64,000 bases of DNA from Streptococcus parasanguinis (lineage in GTDB: Bacteria > Bacillota > Bacilli > Lactobacillales > Streptococcaceae), in NCBI RefSeq assembly GCF_018499505.1, contig NZ_JAHDAC010000002.1, positions 1-64,000 on the forward strand, given 5' to 3'. The first letter of the stretch is position 1. Every line of letters begins with the position of its first letter. Positions 57,151 through 64,000 of the stretch are shown piece after piece. A program made the position numbers and the translations under genes. Under the pieces are notes generated by a model. That model was given only the letters and a program-made list of their open reading frames with translations. It did not search any database and was not told where the DNA came from.

Positions 57151-58813
57151 ATTCTTGATCTTGTTCGGTCTTCTTGCCTTGTTCTGGACTCATCCAGTAG
57201 CTGCGGAGTCTTATAGCGATCTCTTTATCAAGATCACAGATGCAACAACCGCTGTACAAAATAAGGACCAGAAAAAGGCCAAGGAATTGATTGCTGATAT
57301 TCAGGCTAATTTTGAATCCAAAGACCACCATGATTCCAAAGCAGGGAAAAAAGTTAGACAAGCCCTGGCTATAAAAGGGGAGGTACGAAAAGAGGATCTT
57401 ACTAAGATCTCATCTGCTTTGCTCGCTTTTGAAAAAGAGCAAAATCCGGTCGATTTAGAGGCGGAAAAAGACAAACTCGTGAGTCGCCTCGCACCTTATT
57501 TTAAGAACCTACAAGATGCCATTACAGCTAAGGATCTGGATAAAACTCGTCAAACCTATGCAGATCTTAATAACACCTGGACGCGAAACGAAGCGGTAGT
57601 AAGAGATCACAGCACAGCCTACTATGGCAAAATCGAGACGGCTATTTCGCTCTTACGCAGTAGCATTGAAACAGAGCCTACCGATTTTACCAACATCCAG
57701 TCCTCTTATGACGACCTCAAAAATGGGATTGATGCCTTTGTAAAAGGAGAAGCCATTAGCAGTGCCAGTACGGATTTGACGCTGAACGATGGGATCAAGC
57801 TTTTGGAGAAGGCGCAAAGCCAATTCCAATCCGGCGATGATAAATCTGCTGCAGCGACTATGAAGCAGTTCATCACTATCTGGCCAACTATTGAGGGGGA
57901 TGTTAGCACGACCAATCCAAGTCTCTACACGCGCGTAGAGAGCGAATCCCCGGTCATTATGGTCAAGGGGAAAGAAAAGGCCTATCAAGAGAAATTACAA
58001 GCCTTGATCAAGGACCTTTCTGCGATCGATACGACAGCTTCTTACAACGCTTTTGATGCCATGTTGATTCTATTGCGTGAAGGAGTAGAAGCCCTTCTGA
58101 TCGTCATGGCACTTGTGACGACCCTTAAGGCCGCTAAGATGAGGAAAGGCCTCAAATGGGTTTACGGTGGAGCTATTGCTGGTGTTCTTGCCAGTGCAGC
58201 AATTGCTCTTGTTTTGCAAGTAGCATTTCCAGCCGTTACTTCGGGGTCTAACCGGGAAATCATAGAAGGTGGCGTTGGGATGTTCGCTGTGGTCATGATG
58301 ATCCTCGTCGGAATTTGGCTCCACAGCAAGTCCTCTGTCAAACAGTGGAATGCCTTTATGGATCGTCAGATGAAGACAGTGACGGCTACAGGAAGCTTTG
58401 TCTCGATGTTTGCCCTCAGTTTCTTAGCAGTCTTTCGTGAAGGGGCTGAAACCATTCTCTTTTATGTCGGGATCATTCCGCGGATTACAACTGCGAATTT
58501 CTTACTGGGAATCGGGCTTGCTATAGCCGTTCTCATCATCATTGCAGTGGCCATGACCAAGGCTAGTCAAGCTATCAAACCTCATCGAATCTTTTTCATT
58601 CTGACTTGGTTGATTTACGCCTTGGCCTTCAAGATGCTCGGTGTCAGCATTCACGCCCTTCAGTTGACCAATATCCTCCCTAGCCATTTGGTCAATGGAC
58701 TTCCAACCATCGATTGGGCGGGGATCTATCCAAGCTGGGAAGTTCTTCTTCCCCAACTAATCTTTGTGGCCTTAATCGCACTCGTTACGGTGAGACAACA
58801 TGGCAAAGAGTAG
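57128..58813 (+). CDS. efeU: EfeU-type iron permease (FTR1 family) with extracytoplasmic N-terminal domain
   Basis: EfeU is a high-affinity iron permease. The best start is the TTG at 57128, with GAGAAAGGAGGG directly upstream and a 23-base overlap with efeB; it gives about 561 residues with a signal-like hydrophobic segment ending AAES. A helical domain of about 310 residues follows, then about seven membrane segments. The two iron-binding motifs are LLREGVEALLI (about residues 317-327) and FREGAETILFY (about 438-448), both with the REGxE pattern. The GTG at 57083 is an alternative start. Confidence 0.9.
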   Translation: MVKHSLNKFLILFGLLALFWTHPVAAESYSDLFIKITDATTAVQNKDQKKAKELIADIQANFESKDHHDSKAGKKVRQALAIKGEVRKEDLTKISSALLAFEKEQNPVDLEAEKDKLVSRLAPYFKNLQDAITAKDLDKTRQTYADLNNTWTRNEAVVRDHSTAYYGKIETAISLLRSSIETEPTDFTNIQSSYDDLKNGIDAFVKGEAISSASTDLTLNDGIKLLEKAQSQFQSGDDKSAAATMKQFITIWPTIEGDVSTTNPSLYTRVESESPVIMVKGKEKAYQEKLQALIKDLSAIDTTASYNAFDAMLILLREGVEALLIVMALVTTLKAAKMRKGLKWVYGGAIAGVLASAAIALVLQVAFPAVTSGSNREIIEGGVGMFAVVMMILVGIWLHSKSSVKQWNAFMDRQMKTVTATGSFVSMFALSFLAVFREGAETILFYVGIIPRITTANFLLGIGLAIAVLIIIAVAMTKASQAIKPHRIFFILTWLIYALAFKMLGVSIHALQLTNILPSHLVNGLPTIDWAGIYPSWEVLLPQLIFVALIALVTVRQHGKE

Positions 58814-59519
58814 AGCAGATGAAATGACCATTGTTGAACATTTGGTCGAATTTCGAAAACGATTGATCGCAGTGGTCTTATGTTATATTATCGTCTTTCT
58901 GGTGGCTTTTGTATTTGGAGGAGAGCTCTACCAATCCTTGACGGCCAGCCTCCATCAAAAACTGCTGATACTGGGTCCAAATGATATCCTCTGGATCTAT
59001 GTATCACTGGCTAATCTAACAGCTTTTAGCCTGACCTTACCCTTTATTGTCTACCAGATTTGGCAATTTGTAAGGCCGGCTTTGAGGGAGAAGGAGGCGC
59101 GTGCAGTCTTTGCCTACATTCCAGCTAGCTTTATTTGCTTTTTGCTGGGGCTTGCATTTGGTTATTTCTTTGTCAGCCCAGCTATTTTAGAGGTCTTGTT
59201 GCGCTTGGGAGAAGGGTTGTTTGATACCCAATTAACAGCACAAAATTATTTAACCTTCTTATGGCATACTACCTTGCCTTTAGGGGTTTTGTTCGAGTTG
59301 CCAGTTTTGGTCGCTTTTCTGACCTCGATTGGGATCTTGACACCACAGTTTTTAATAACCTACCGCCGTTACGCATACTTTGTTCTGCTGGTCTTAGCCG
59401 TCGTGCTAACCCCTGCAGACTTTATCAGTGACTTGGCCATGACACTTCCTTTGATCCTCTTATTTGAAGTGAGTGTCGCCATCAGTAAAGTCATCTATTT
59501 AAGAAAAAGGAGAAACTAA
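58800..59519 (+). CDS. tatC: Twin-arginine translocase subunit TatC
   Basis: TatC recognises the twin-arginine signal and builds the translocation site with TatA. The 239-residue protein has six hydrophobic segments and the conserved N-terminal HLVEFRKRLI (about residues 14-23), FELPVLV (about 162-168) and LTPADFISDLAMTLPL (about 200-215). It overlaps efeU by 14 bases and tatA by one, so expression is coupled. The only clear Tat substrate in the window is EfeB. Confidence 0.94.
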   Translation: MAKSRADEMTIVEHLVEFRKRLIAVVLCYIIVFLVAFVFGGELYQSLTASLHQKLLILGPNDILWIYVSLANLTAFSLTLPFIVYQIWQFVRPALREKEARAVFAYIPASFICFLLGLAFGYFFVSPAILEVLLRLGEGLFDTQLTAQNYLTFLWHTTLPLGVLFELPVLVAFLTSIGILTPQFLITYRRYAYFVLLVLAVVLTPADFISDLAMTLPLILLFEVSVAISKVIYLRKRRN

Positions 59520-59716
59520 TGGGAATTTTACGTGATATTGGAGCACCAGGTTTGATTATCATCATCCTGGGCGCCCTCTTGATTTTTGGACCAAAACGCC
59601 TGCCTGAGTTGGGCCAGTCCATCGGCAAGATGTTTGCTGAATTTAAGACTGCTGTCAATAAAGGCAGTGAAGAAGCTGATCAAGACACCAAAGAAGCTAA
59701 AGAAGAAAAAGAATAA
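59519..59716 (+). CDS. tatA: Twin-arginine translocase subunit TatA
   Basis: TatA forms the pore of the Tat system. The 65-residue protein has the N-terminal membrane helix (about residues 8-25), the hinge motif FGPKRLPELGQSIGK (about 24-38) and an amphipathic, acidic tail. No TatB is present; Gram-positive TatAC systems work without it. GGAG precedes the ATG, which overlaps the tatC stop. It is the last gene of the efe-tat operon. Confidence 0.93.
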   Translation: MGILRDIGAPGLIIIILGALLIFGPKRLPELGQSIGKMFAEFKTAVNKGSEEADQDTKEAKEEKE

Positions 59717-59738
59717 TCAGACAATTTTCAAAATTCTA

Positions 59739-59767
59739 TTGAGTTCGATTGCATAAAAAGGTATAAT
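59739..59767 (+). promoter_or_regulatory. Promoter of the small membrane protein
   Basis: TTGAGT at 59739-59744, a 17-base spacer and a perfect TATAAT at 59762-59767, about 35 bases before the microprotein ATG. It makes the gene an independent unit after tatA. Confidence 0.75.
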
Positions 59768-59802
59768 AAGACAAGTACTTGCAATCGACGAAGGAGGAAA
59801 CC

Positions 59803-59913
59803 ATGATTATTACGATTTTGTCACTCATTTTCTATTTCAGCTATATCGGATTCTTATGCTGGTTGGTCGTAAAAATTGTCGAAAAATTGTTCAATTTCTT
59901 GTTGAACCGTTAA
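59803..59913 (+). CDS. 36-residue single-pass membrane microprotein
   Basis: A frame of 36 codons (MIITILSLIFYFSYIGF at the N-terminus, then LCWLVVKIVEKLF, ending NFLLNR) follows a perfect AAGGAGG site 5 bases before the ATG and a consensus promoter, and is followed by its own terminator. Nearly all of residues 2-25 are hydrophobic and the tail is basic, so it should be a small membrane protein with the C-terminus inside. I do not recognise a homologue. It could be a membrane-complex accessory peptide or a type I toxin-like peptide; no antisense partner was identified. Full expression signals argue that it is real. Confidence 0.75.
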   Translation: MIITILSLIFYFSYIGFLCWLVVKIVEKLFNFLLNR

Positions 59914-59956
59914 TAAAAAAACAATCCATTTCACCCCAAGTGAGTGGATTTTTTTC
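59914..59956 (+). terminator. Terminator after the microprotein gene
   Basis: AATCCATTTCAC pairs with GTGAGTGGATT with one mismatch and a wobble, between A and T runs, directly after the stop codon. Confidence 0.8.
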
Positions 59957-60038
59957 ATATTCATTCAGATAGGATCAAACATAAGGGGACTTCAAGGGTC
60001 TCTTTTTGTGTATCTAATCCCTCTAGCTAGTGACTAAC

Positions 60039-60067
60039 TTGAACTTCAAACTGTATTTCGGTATGAT
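60039..60067 (+). promoter_or_regulatory. Promoter of the alpha/beta hydrolase gene
   Basis: TTGAAC at 60039-60044, 17-base spacer, TATGAT at 60062-60067. The rest of 59957-60138 shows only a weak GGGGAC...GGTCTC hairpin followed by T residues. Confidence 0.65.
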
Positions 60068-60138
60068 AGTATACAAAGGATGACTAAATATGTATAGCTT
60101 TCATAAGCTTTTAATCTTATAGAAAAGAGACAAAACAC

Positions 60139-60864
60139 ATGCAGTATTATTTTATCGGCGGTCTAGGTGGCAATAGCTACCATCTGGCTCCACTTATTGA
60201 AGAGCTAGGCTTTCCTGTGACCTTTTTAGATCCCTATAGGGAAATGATTCAGACAGAAAACGATCTTTGTGATTGGTTCCAAGGTCGGGTTGGCCAGGCG
60301 GGAGAAATCTGTTTATTGGGTCATTCCTTAGGTGGAGATTTGGCTCGTTATCTGGCTAGTGAGTTTCCTCAGATTCGAGCTCTGATTCTCTTGGATGGTG
60401 GTTATCTGGATATGGAAAAGATCCTGCCTCTTGAAGAAGAACTAGAAGGAACGTCGTCCTTCATGCAGCAGCAAGTCTTTGCAACTTTAGAAGAAGCCGT
60501 GTTATCAGAACTTGGTGATGGAGCAGATCCTACGCCTATAGCGCGTAAAGCAGTAGAGGCTAGCTATCGTTGGAATCCAGTGAGTGAACAATATGAATTA
60601 AATCTGGATCTAGAAAAAGTCATGGCCTTATTGCGTCTACGGCGTCAGATCAAGGCTTACCAGATTCCACTGGCGGACCTGCCTGTCCTCTTTATCGGGT
60701 CTCGGTACCAAGAAGAACCCGAATGGAGAAAAGAAGCTCTGAAGCAACTAGATCCCCAGATCAAGCAAGTCTTGCTAGAAGGTTTGGGGCACGAACTGTA
60801 TACAGAGGCGCCAGAAATTGTAGCTAGAGAAGTCAACAATTGGCTCCAAAATGTTCATAAATAA
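60139..60864 (+). CDS. Alpha/beta-hydrolase fold protein
   Basis: A 241-residue soluble hydrolase with the nucleophile elbow LLGHSLGGDLARYL (about residues 58-71, Ser in GHSLGG), an Asp-containing strand (LPVLFIGSRYQEEP) and a C-terminal His in GLGHELYTEAPE (about 215-226), so the catalytic triad looks complete. The substrate is unknown; such proteins are often annotated esterase or lipase. It forms a single-gene unit with its own promoter and terminator. Confidence 0.82.
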   Translation: MQYYFIGGLGGNSYHLAPLIEELGFPVTFLDPYREMIQTENDLCDWFQGRVGQAGEICLLGHSLGGDLARYLASEFPQIRALILLDGGYLDMEKILPLEEELEGTSSFMQQQVFATLEEAVLSELGDGADPTPIARKAVEASYRWNPVSEQYELNLDLEKVMALLRLRRQIKAYQIPLADLPVLFIGSRYQEEPEWRKEALKQLDPQIKQVLLEGLGHELYTEAPEIVAREVNNWLQNVHK

Positions 60865-60895
60865 AACCTGTTTCTCTGTTTGAAACGGGTTTTTA
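60863..60895 (+). terminator. Terminator after the alpha/beta hydrolase
   Basis: AAAACCTGTTTC pairs with GAAACGGGTTTT around a TCTGTTT loop, ending in a T run; its left arm touches the stop codon. Confidence 0.85.
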
Positions 60896-60937
60896 CCTTG
60901 TAATTTCCGAACGTTATTTCCTATAAAATCATTCCCA

Positions 60938-60966
60938 TTGCATTGGGTCCGTATCTTTGGTATAAT
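60938..60966 (+). promoter_or_regulatory. Promoter of guaC
   Basis: TTGCAT at 60938-60943, a 17-base spacer and a perfect TATAAT at 60961-60966. Transcription should start near 60973, leaving a leader of about 74 bases before the ATG. Confidence 0.8.
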
Positions 60967-60977
60967 CTATCAAGGAA

Positions 60978-61009
60978 ACGTCAAGAGACGTAGCGATGCG
61001 CTTGCGCAT
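60978..61009 (+). promoter_or_regulatory. Twin hairpins in the guaC leader
   Basis: ACGTC-AAGA-GACGT (60978-60991) is followed after 4 bases by the perfect inverted repeat ATGCGC-TT-GCGCAT (60996-61009), right at the predicted transcript start. They could be RNA structures or a protein operator. No T run follows, so they are not simple terminators, and no known purine-riboswitch core is present here. Confidence 0.5.
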
Positions 61010-61046
61010 AGGTAGGTCAGTTTTTAGAAAAGAGATTTTTCAATCT

Positions 61047-62030
61047 ATGTTAAATGAATTTCCTATTTTCGACTATGAAGATATTCAGTTGATTCCCAAC
61101 AAATGTATCATCAATAGCCGCTCAGAAGCAGATACAACCGTTCAATTTGGAAACCATACCTTCAAGCTTCCAGTTGTTCCAGCCAATATGCAGACAATCT
61201 TGGATGAGAATGTAGCAGAGCAGTTGGCGCGTGGTGGTTACTTCTACATCATGCACCGTTTTGATGAAGCGGGTCGGATTCCTTTTGTCAAACGCATGCA
61301 TGAGCAAGGTTTGATCGCTTCCATTTCGGTTGGTGTTAAGGAATACGAATACGACTTTGTGAGTCAATTGAAGGCAGATGCGCCTGAGTACATCACTATT
61401 GATATCGCACACGGTCATGCGGATAGTGTCATTCGGATGATTCAACACATCAAGAAAGAATTACCAAATACCTTTGTCATTGCTGGAAATGTCGGAACAC
61501 CTGAAGCTGTTCGTGAATTGGAAAATGCGGGAGCTGATGCGACTAAGGTCGGAATCGGTCCTGGTAAGGTTTGTATCACCAAAGTGAAGACTGGATTTGG
61601 TACAGGTGGTTGGCAATTGGCTGCTCTTCGCTGGTGCTCAAAAGCAGCGCGTAAGCCAATCATTGCGGACGGTGGTATTCGGACCCATGGTGATATTGCC
61701 AAATCGATTCGTTTCGGGGCATCTATGGTCATGATCGGTTCTCTCTTTGCAGGACATATCGAAAGTCCTGGTAAAACGGTAGAGATTGATGGAGAGTCTT
61801 TTAAAGAGTACTATGGATCTGCTTCAGAGTACCAAAAAGGCGCTTATAAGAACGTCGAAGGGAAGAAGATTTTATTACCTGCCAAGGGTCATTTGCAAGA
61901 TACCTTGACAGAAATGGAACAAGATTTGCAAAGTTCGATCTCTTATGCAGGAGGCCGAAAATTAGCAGATTTGAAACATGTTGACTATGTGATCGTTAAG
62001 AATTCTATCTGGAATGGCGATGCACACTAA
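61047..62030 (+). CDS. guaC: GMP reductase
   Basis: GuaC converts GMP to IMP with NADPH, returning guanine nucleotides to the adenine branch. The 327-residue form starts [15 protein letters not shown]; the frame open upstream from 60996 would place a start inside the leader hairpins. The active-site loop [17 protein letters not shown] (about residues 171-187) has the catalytic cysteine in VCITK, and the loop [11 protein letters not shown] identifies the IMPDH/GMPR family. It has a strong promoter and lies only 6 bases before a guanine riboswitch that controls xpt. Confidence 0.95.
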   Translation: MLNEFPIFDYEDIQLIPNKCIINSRSEADTTVQFGNHTFKLPVVPANMQTILDENVAEQLARGGYFYIMHRFDEAGRIPFVKRMHEQGLIASISVGVKEYEYDFVSQLKADAPEYITIDIAHGHADSVIRMIQHIKKELPNTFVIAGNVGTPEAVRELENAGADATKVGIGPGKVCITKVKTGFGTGGWQLAALRWCSKAARKPIIADGGIRTHGDIAKSIRFGASMVMIGSLFAGHIESPGKTVEIDGESFKEYYGSASEYQKGAYKNVEGKKILLPAKGHLQDTLTEMEQDLQSSISYAGGRKLADLKHVDYVIVKNSIWNGDAH

Positions 62031-62035
62031 TTGAA

Positions 62036-62102
62036 TTACTTATTTATTTCACGAATGGGCGTGATGTTTCTACAAGGTGCCGGAACACCTAACAATAAGT
62101 AA
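62036..62102 (+). promoter_or_regulatory. Purine riboswitch aptamer, guanine/xanthine-type
   Basis: The closing helix P1 pairs TTACTTATT (62036-62044) with AATAAGTAA (62094-62102). The core matches purine riboswitches: CACGAATGGGCGTG hairpin, the junction segment ATGTTTCTAC, and the AAGGTG...CACCT second hairpin. The base next to P1 that selects the ligand is C (in TAAC-AATAAG), which pairs with guanine or hypoxanthine; adenine sensors have T. With guanine bound, the downstream terminator should form and switch off xpt-pbuX. Confidence 0.88.
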
Positions 62103-62134
62103 GTCGGGATTATTTCTCTTTCTAGAGAGATTTC

Positions 62135-62158
62135 AAGGCTTGCTTAGCAGGCCTTTTT
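62135..62158 (+). terminator. Riboswitch terminator before xpt
   Basis: AAGGCTTGC pairs with GCAGGCCTT around TTA and is followed by five T residues. It lies 32 bases after the aptamer; a small TCTCT...AGAGA hairpin lies between. This is the OFF structure of the guanine riboswitch. Confidence 0.85.
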
Positions 62159-62205
62159 GTGTTTTGTGAATGAAGTAGAGGATTTTTAAAAAAGTAGGAG
62201 GAAGT

Positions 62206-62787
62206 ATGAAATTACTTGAAGAGCGCATCTTAAAAGATGGCAATGTTTTAGGTGAGAATATCCTCAAGGTGGACTCCTTTTTGACCCACCAAGTGGATTT
62301 TAAATTGATGAAAGAAATTGGTCAGACTTTTGCAGACCGGTTCAAAGATGCTGGCGTGACGAAAGTCGTGACCATTGAAGCATCTGGGATTGCACCAGCC
62401 CTTTATGTAGCTGAAGCCTTGGATGTTCCCATGATCTTTGCTAAAAAGGCTAAAAACATCACGATGAATGAGGGCATTTTGACGGCTGAGGTTTATTCCT
62501 TTACCAAGCAAGTGACCAGCACCGTTTCGATTGCGGGTAAATTCTTGGATCCATCAGATAAGGTTTTGATCATTGACGATTTCCTTGCAAATGGTCAAGC
62601 AGCCAAAGGCTTGATTCAAATCATCGAACAAGCTGGTGCTCAAGTAGAAGCGATTGGGATTGTGATTGAAAAATCCTTCCAAGATGGACGGGGATTGTTA
62701 GAAGAGTTGGGATATCCAGTTGTATCCCTCGCACGTTTGGACCGTTTTGAAAATGGTCAGGTTGTATTTAAGGAGGCAGACATCTAA
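62206..62787 (+). CDS. xpt: Xanthine phosphoribosyltransferase
   Basis: Xpt salvages xanthine (and weakly guanine) with PRPP to give XMP. The 193-residue protein has the PRPP-binding loop [17 protein letters not shown] (about residues 122-138) with the family Asp-Asp pair, and [14 protein letters not shown] (about 60-73) binding the base region. AGGAGGAAG precedes the ATG. pbuX starts within its stop codon (TAATG), so the pair is coupled and controlled by the guanine riboswitch. PRPP comes from Prs. Confidence 0.95.
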   Translation: MKLLEERILKDGNVLGENILKVDSFLTHQVDFKLMKEIGQTFADRFKDAGVTKVVTIEASGIAPALYVAEALDVPMIFAKKAKNITMNEGILTAEVYSFTKQVTSTVSIAGKFLDPSDKVLIIDDFLANGQAAKGLIQIIEQAGAQVEAIGIVIEKSFQDGRGLLEELGYPVVSLARLDRFENGQVVFKEADI

Positions 62788-64000
62788 TGCAAAAACAAGA
62801 AAGCCATTCACAGGCAGCCATTCTAGGCTTGCAACACCTTTTGGCCATGTATTCGGGATCTATTTTGGTGCCGATCATGATCGCAGGAGCTTTGGGCTAT
62901 AATGCTCATCAGCTAACTTACCTCATCTCTACAGATATCTTCATGTGTGGGGTAGCAACTTTCCTTCAAGTGCAGCTCAATAAATACTTTGGGATCGGTC
63001 TTCCGGTAGTCCTTGGGGTTGCCTTCCAGTCTGTAGCACCTCTCAGCATGATTGGGGCAAGCCATGGTAGTGGTGCCATGTTTGGTGCCTTGATTGTCTC
63101 AGGGATTTATGTCATCCTTGTCTCTGGTTTCTTCTCTAAGATTGCCAATCTCTTCCCATCTATTGTAACGGGATCCGTTATTACAACCATTGGTTTGACT
63201 TTGATTCCAGTAGCGATTGGAAATATGGGAAATAATGCGCCAAAACCAACCGTTCAAAGCTTGATCTTGGCTGTGGTGACCATTCTCATCATTTTAGTTG
63301 TTAATATCTATACGACTGGCTTTATTAAATCCATTTCAATTTTGATTGGTTTGATCGCAGGTACTGCCATTGCGGCTTCTATGGGTTTGGTAGACTTCAC
63401 ACCTGTGGCTCAAGCACCAGTCGTTCACGTTCCAACACCTTTCTTCTTTGGAGCTCCTAAGTTTGAAATCACCTCAATCGTCATGATGTGTATCATCGCG
63501 ACAGTTTCTATGGTTGAATCAACAGGTGTTTATCTTGCACTTTCTGATATTACTAAAGATCCAATTAATAGCACGCGCCTTCGCAATGGTTACCGCGCTG
63601 AAGGGTTGGCCGTTCTCCTCGGTGGTATCTTCAACACCTTCCCTTACACCGGATTCTCACAAAACGTTGGCTTGGTGAAATTGTCTGGTATCAAGACTCG
63701 TCTTCCAATCTACTATGCGGCTGGTTTCCTTGTTCTTCTTGGTCTCCTTCCTAAGTTTGGAGCTTTGGCACAAATCATTCCAAGTCCAGTTCTTGGGGGA
63801 GCGATGCTTGTCATGTTTGGTTTTGTATCGATTCAAGGGATGCAGATTCTTGCGCGTGTTGATTTTGAACACAATGAGCACAACTTCTTGATCGCTGCTG
63901 TATCGATTGCTGCAGGGGTTGGTTTGAACAACAGCACCCTCTTTAATGGCCTTCCAACAGGATTCCAAATGTTCTTTGCGAACGGAATTGTCGTTGCCAG
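62787..64000 (+). CDS. pbuX: Xanthine/purine permease, cut by the window end
   Basis: The ATG overlaps the xpt stop, with AAGGAGG 14 bases upstream. The frame is open for 404 codons to the window end, missing only the last residues of a protein of about 420. It begins [20 protein letters not shown], and its hydrophobic segments and the NCS2-family motif (GLVKLSGIKTR and the preceding NTFPYTGFSQNVG, about residues 280-292) mark it as a nucleobase:cation symporter, probably for xanthine. It imports the substrate of Xpt. Confidence 0.92.
   Translation, partial: MQKQESHSQAAILGLQHLLAMYSGSILVPIMIAGALGYNAHQLTYLISTDIFMCGVATFLQVQLNKYFGIGLPVVLGVAFQSVAPLSMIGASHGSGAMFGALIVSGIYVILVSGFFSKIANLFPSIVTGSVITTIGLTLIPVAIGNMGNNAPKPTVQSLILAVVTILIILVVNIYTTGFIKSISILIGLIAGTAIAASMGLVDFTPVAQAPVVHVPTPFFFGAPKFEITSIVMMCIIATVSMVESTGVYLALSDITKDPINSTRLRNGYRAEGLAVLLGGIFNTFPYTGFSQNVGLVKLSGIKTRLPIYYAAGFLVLLGLLPKFGALAQIIPSPVLGGAMLVMFGFVSIQGMQILARVDFEHNEHNFLIAAVSIAAGVGLNNSTLFNGLPTGFQMFFANGIVVA

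Noticed and set aside
62031..62205. T-box or S-box leader before xpt
   Set aside because: No T-box sequence is present; the three-way junction with TTTCTAC fits a purine riboswitch.

Overview
The window is a contiguous piece of a low-GC Firmicute chromosome, almost certainly a Streptococcus of the sanguinis/parasanguinis/mitis assemblage. The evidence is the gene order (ung-mutX-pyrC; parE/parC-ilvE; gyrA-srtA; prs-nifS-DUF1831-DUF4649-rex-radC against CYTH/relQ-nadK-rluD-pta), split coaB and coaC genes, a MutY without Fe-S cysteines, a class A sortase beside gyrA, and strong AGGAGG-type ribosome binding sites. No phage, plasmid or CRISPR array was seen; the window is mostly core genome with a few accessory insertions.

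Layout. 1-4017: repair, nucleotide pool and pyrimidine genes (ung, mutX, pyrC), then an SGNH hydrolase/YpmS membrane pair. 4342-9498: leucine biosynthesis (leuA, leuB, a DUF1294 gene, leuC, leuD) behind a CodY-like box, a consensus promoter, a 17-residue leader peptide with three consecutive Leu codons and an attenuator. 9521-11313: a YciO/Sua5-family gene and two tandem paralogues of unknown family. 11371-18851: plsY, topoisomerase IV (parE, parC) with an aminoglycoside 6-adenylyltransferase-like gene between the subunits, and ilvE behind a perfect CodY box. 19087-27346: DUF2969, tRNA-Tyr, tRNA-Gln, rpsA, tRNA-Arg, a Nudix gene, ldh opposite gyrA-srtA, a small gene broken by one stop codon, and radC. 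27548-38809: rex to prs on the minus strand, relQ to pta on the plus strand, mutY, a thioredoxin-like gene and pgm. 38960-47391: a CoaB/CoaC/pantothenate-type ECF cluster, fhs, a MATE exporter, a GNAT enzyme, a YdcF-like protein and brnQ. 47546-53293: a redox block with ccdA and a TlpA-like lipoprotein, a minus-strand operon of apbE and two flavin reductases, and nox. 53412-59716: a ClC transporter and an efeO-efeB-efeU-tatC-tatA iron uptake operon. 59803-64000: a 36-residue membrane microprotein, an alpha/beta hydrolase, guaC, a guanine riboswitch, xpt and pbuX (cut by the window end).

How parts work together. leuABCD and ilvE share the same CodY-box/promoter geometry and, with BrnQ, form a branched-chain amino acid response; CodY-like boxes also precede the YciO-family gene and the efe-tat operon. 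EfeB carries a twin-arginine signal and its operon supplies its own TatA and TatC. GuaC, the guanine riboswitch, Xpt and PbuX form a purine salvage module.

The most interesting observation is in the apbE operon. The distal flavin reductase (48875-50119) is a reductase-PAS fusion ending in a Gly/His-rich tail with two copies of D-A-T-S-G-A-S. This matches the motif that ApbE FMN transferases modify, and the operon encodes an ApbE with no export signal. That suggests a cytoplasmic flavin reductase carrying one or two covalent FMN groups on a flexible C-terminal arm. A second theme is a family of structured intergenic repeats of about 180 bp (five close copies, two divergent) located at gene 3' ends.
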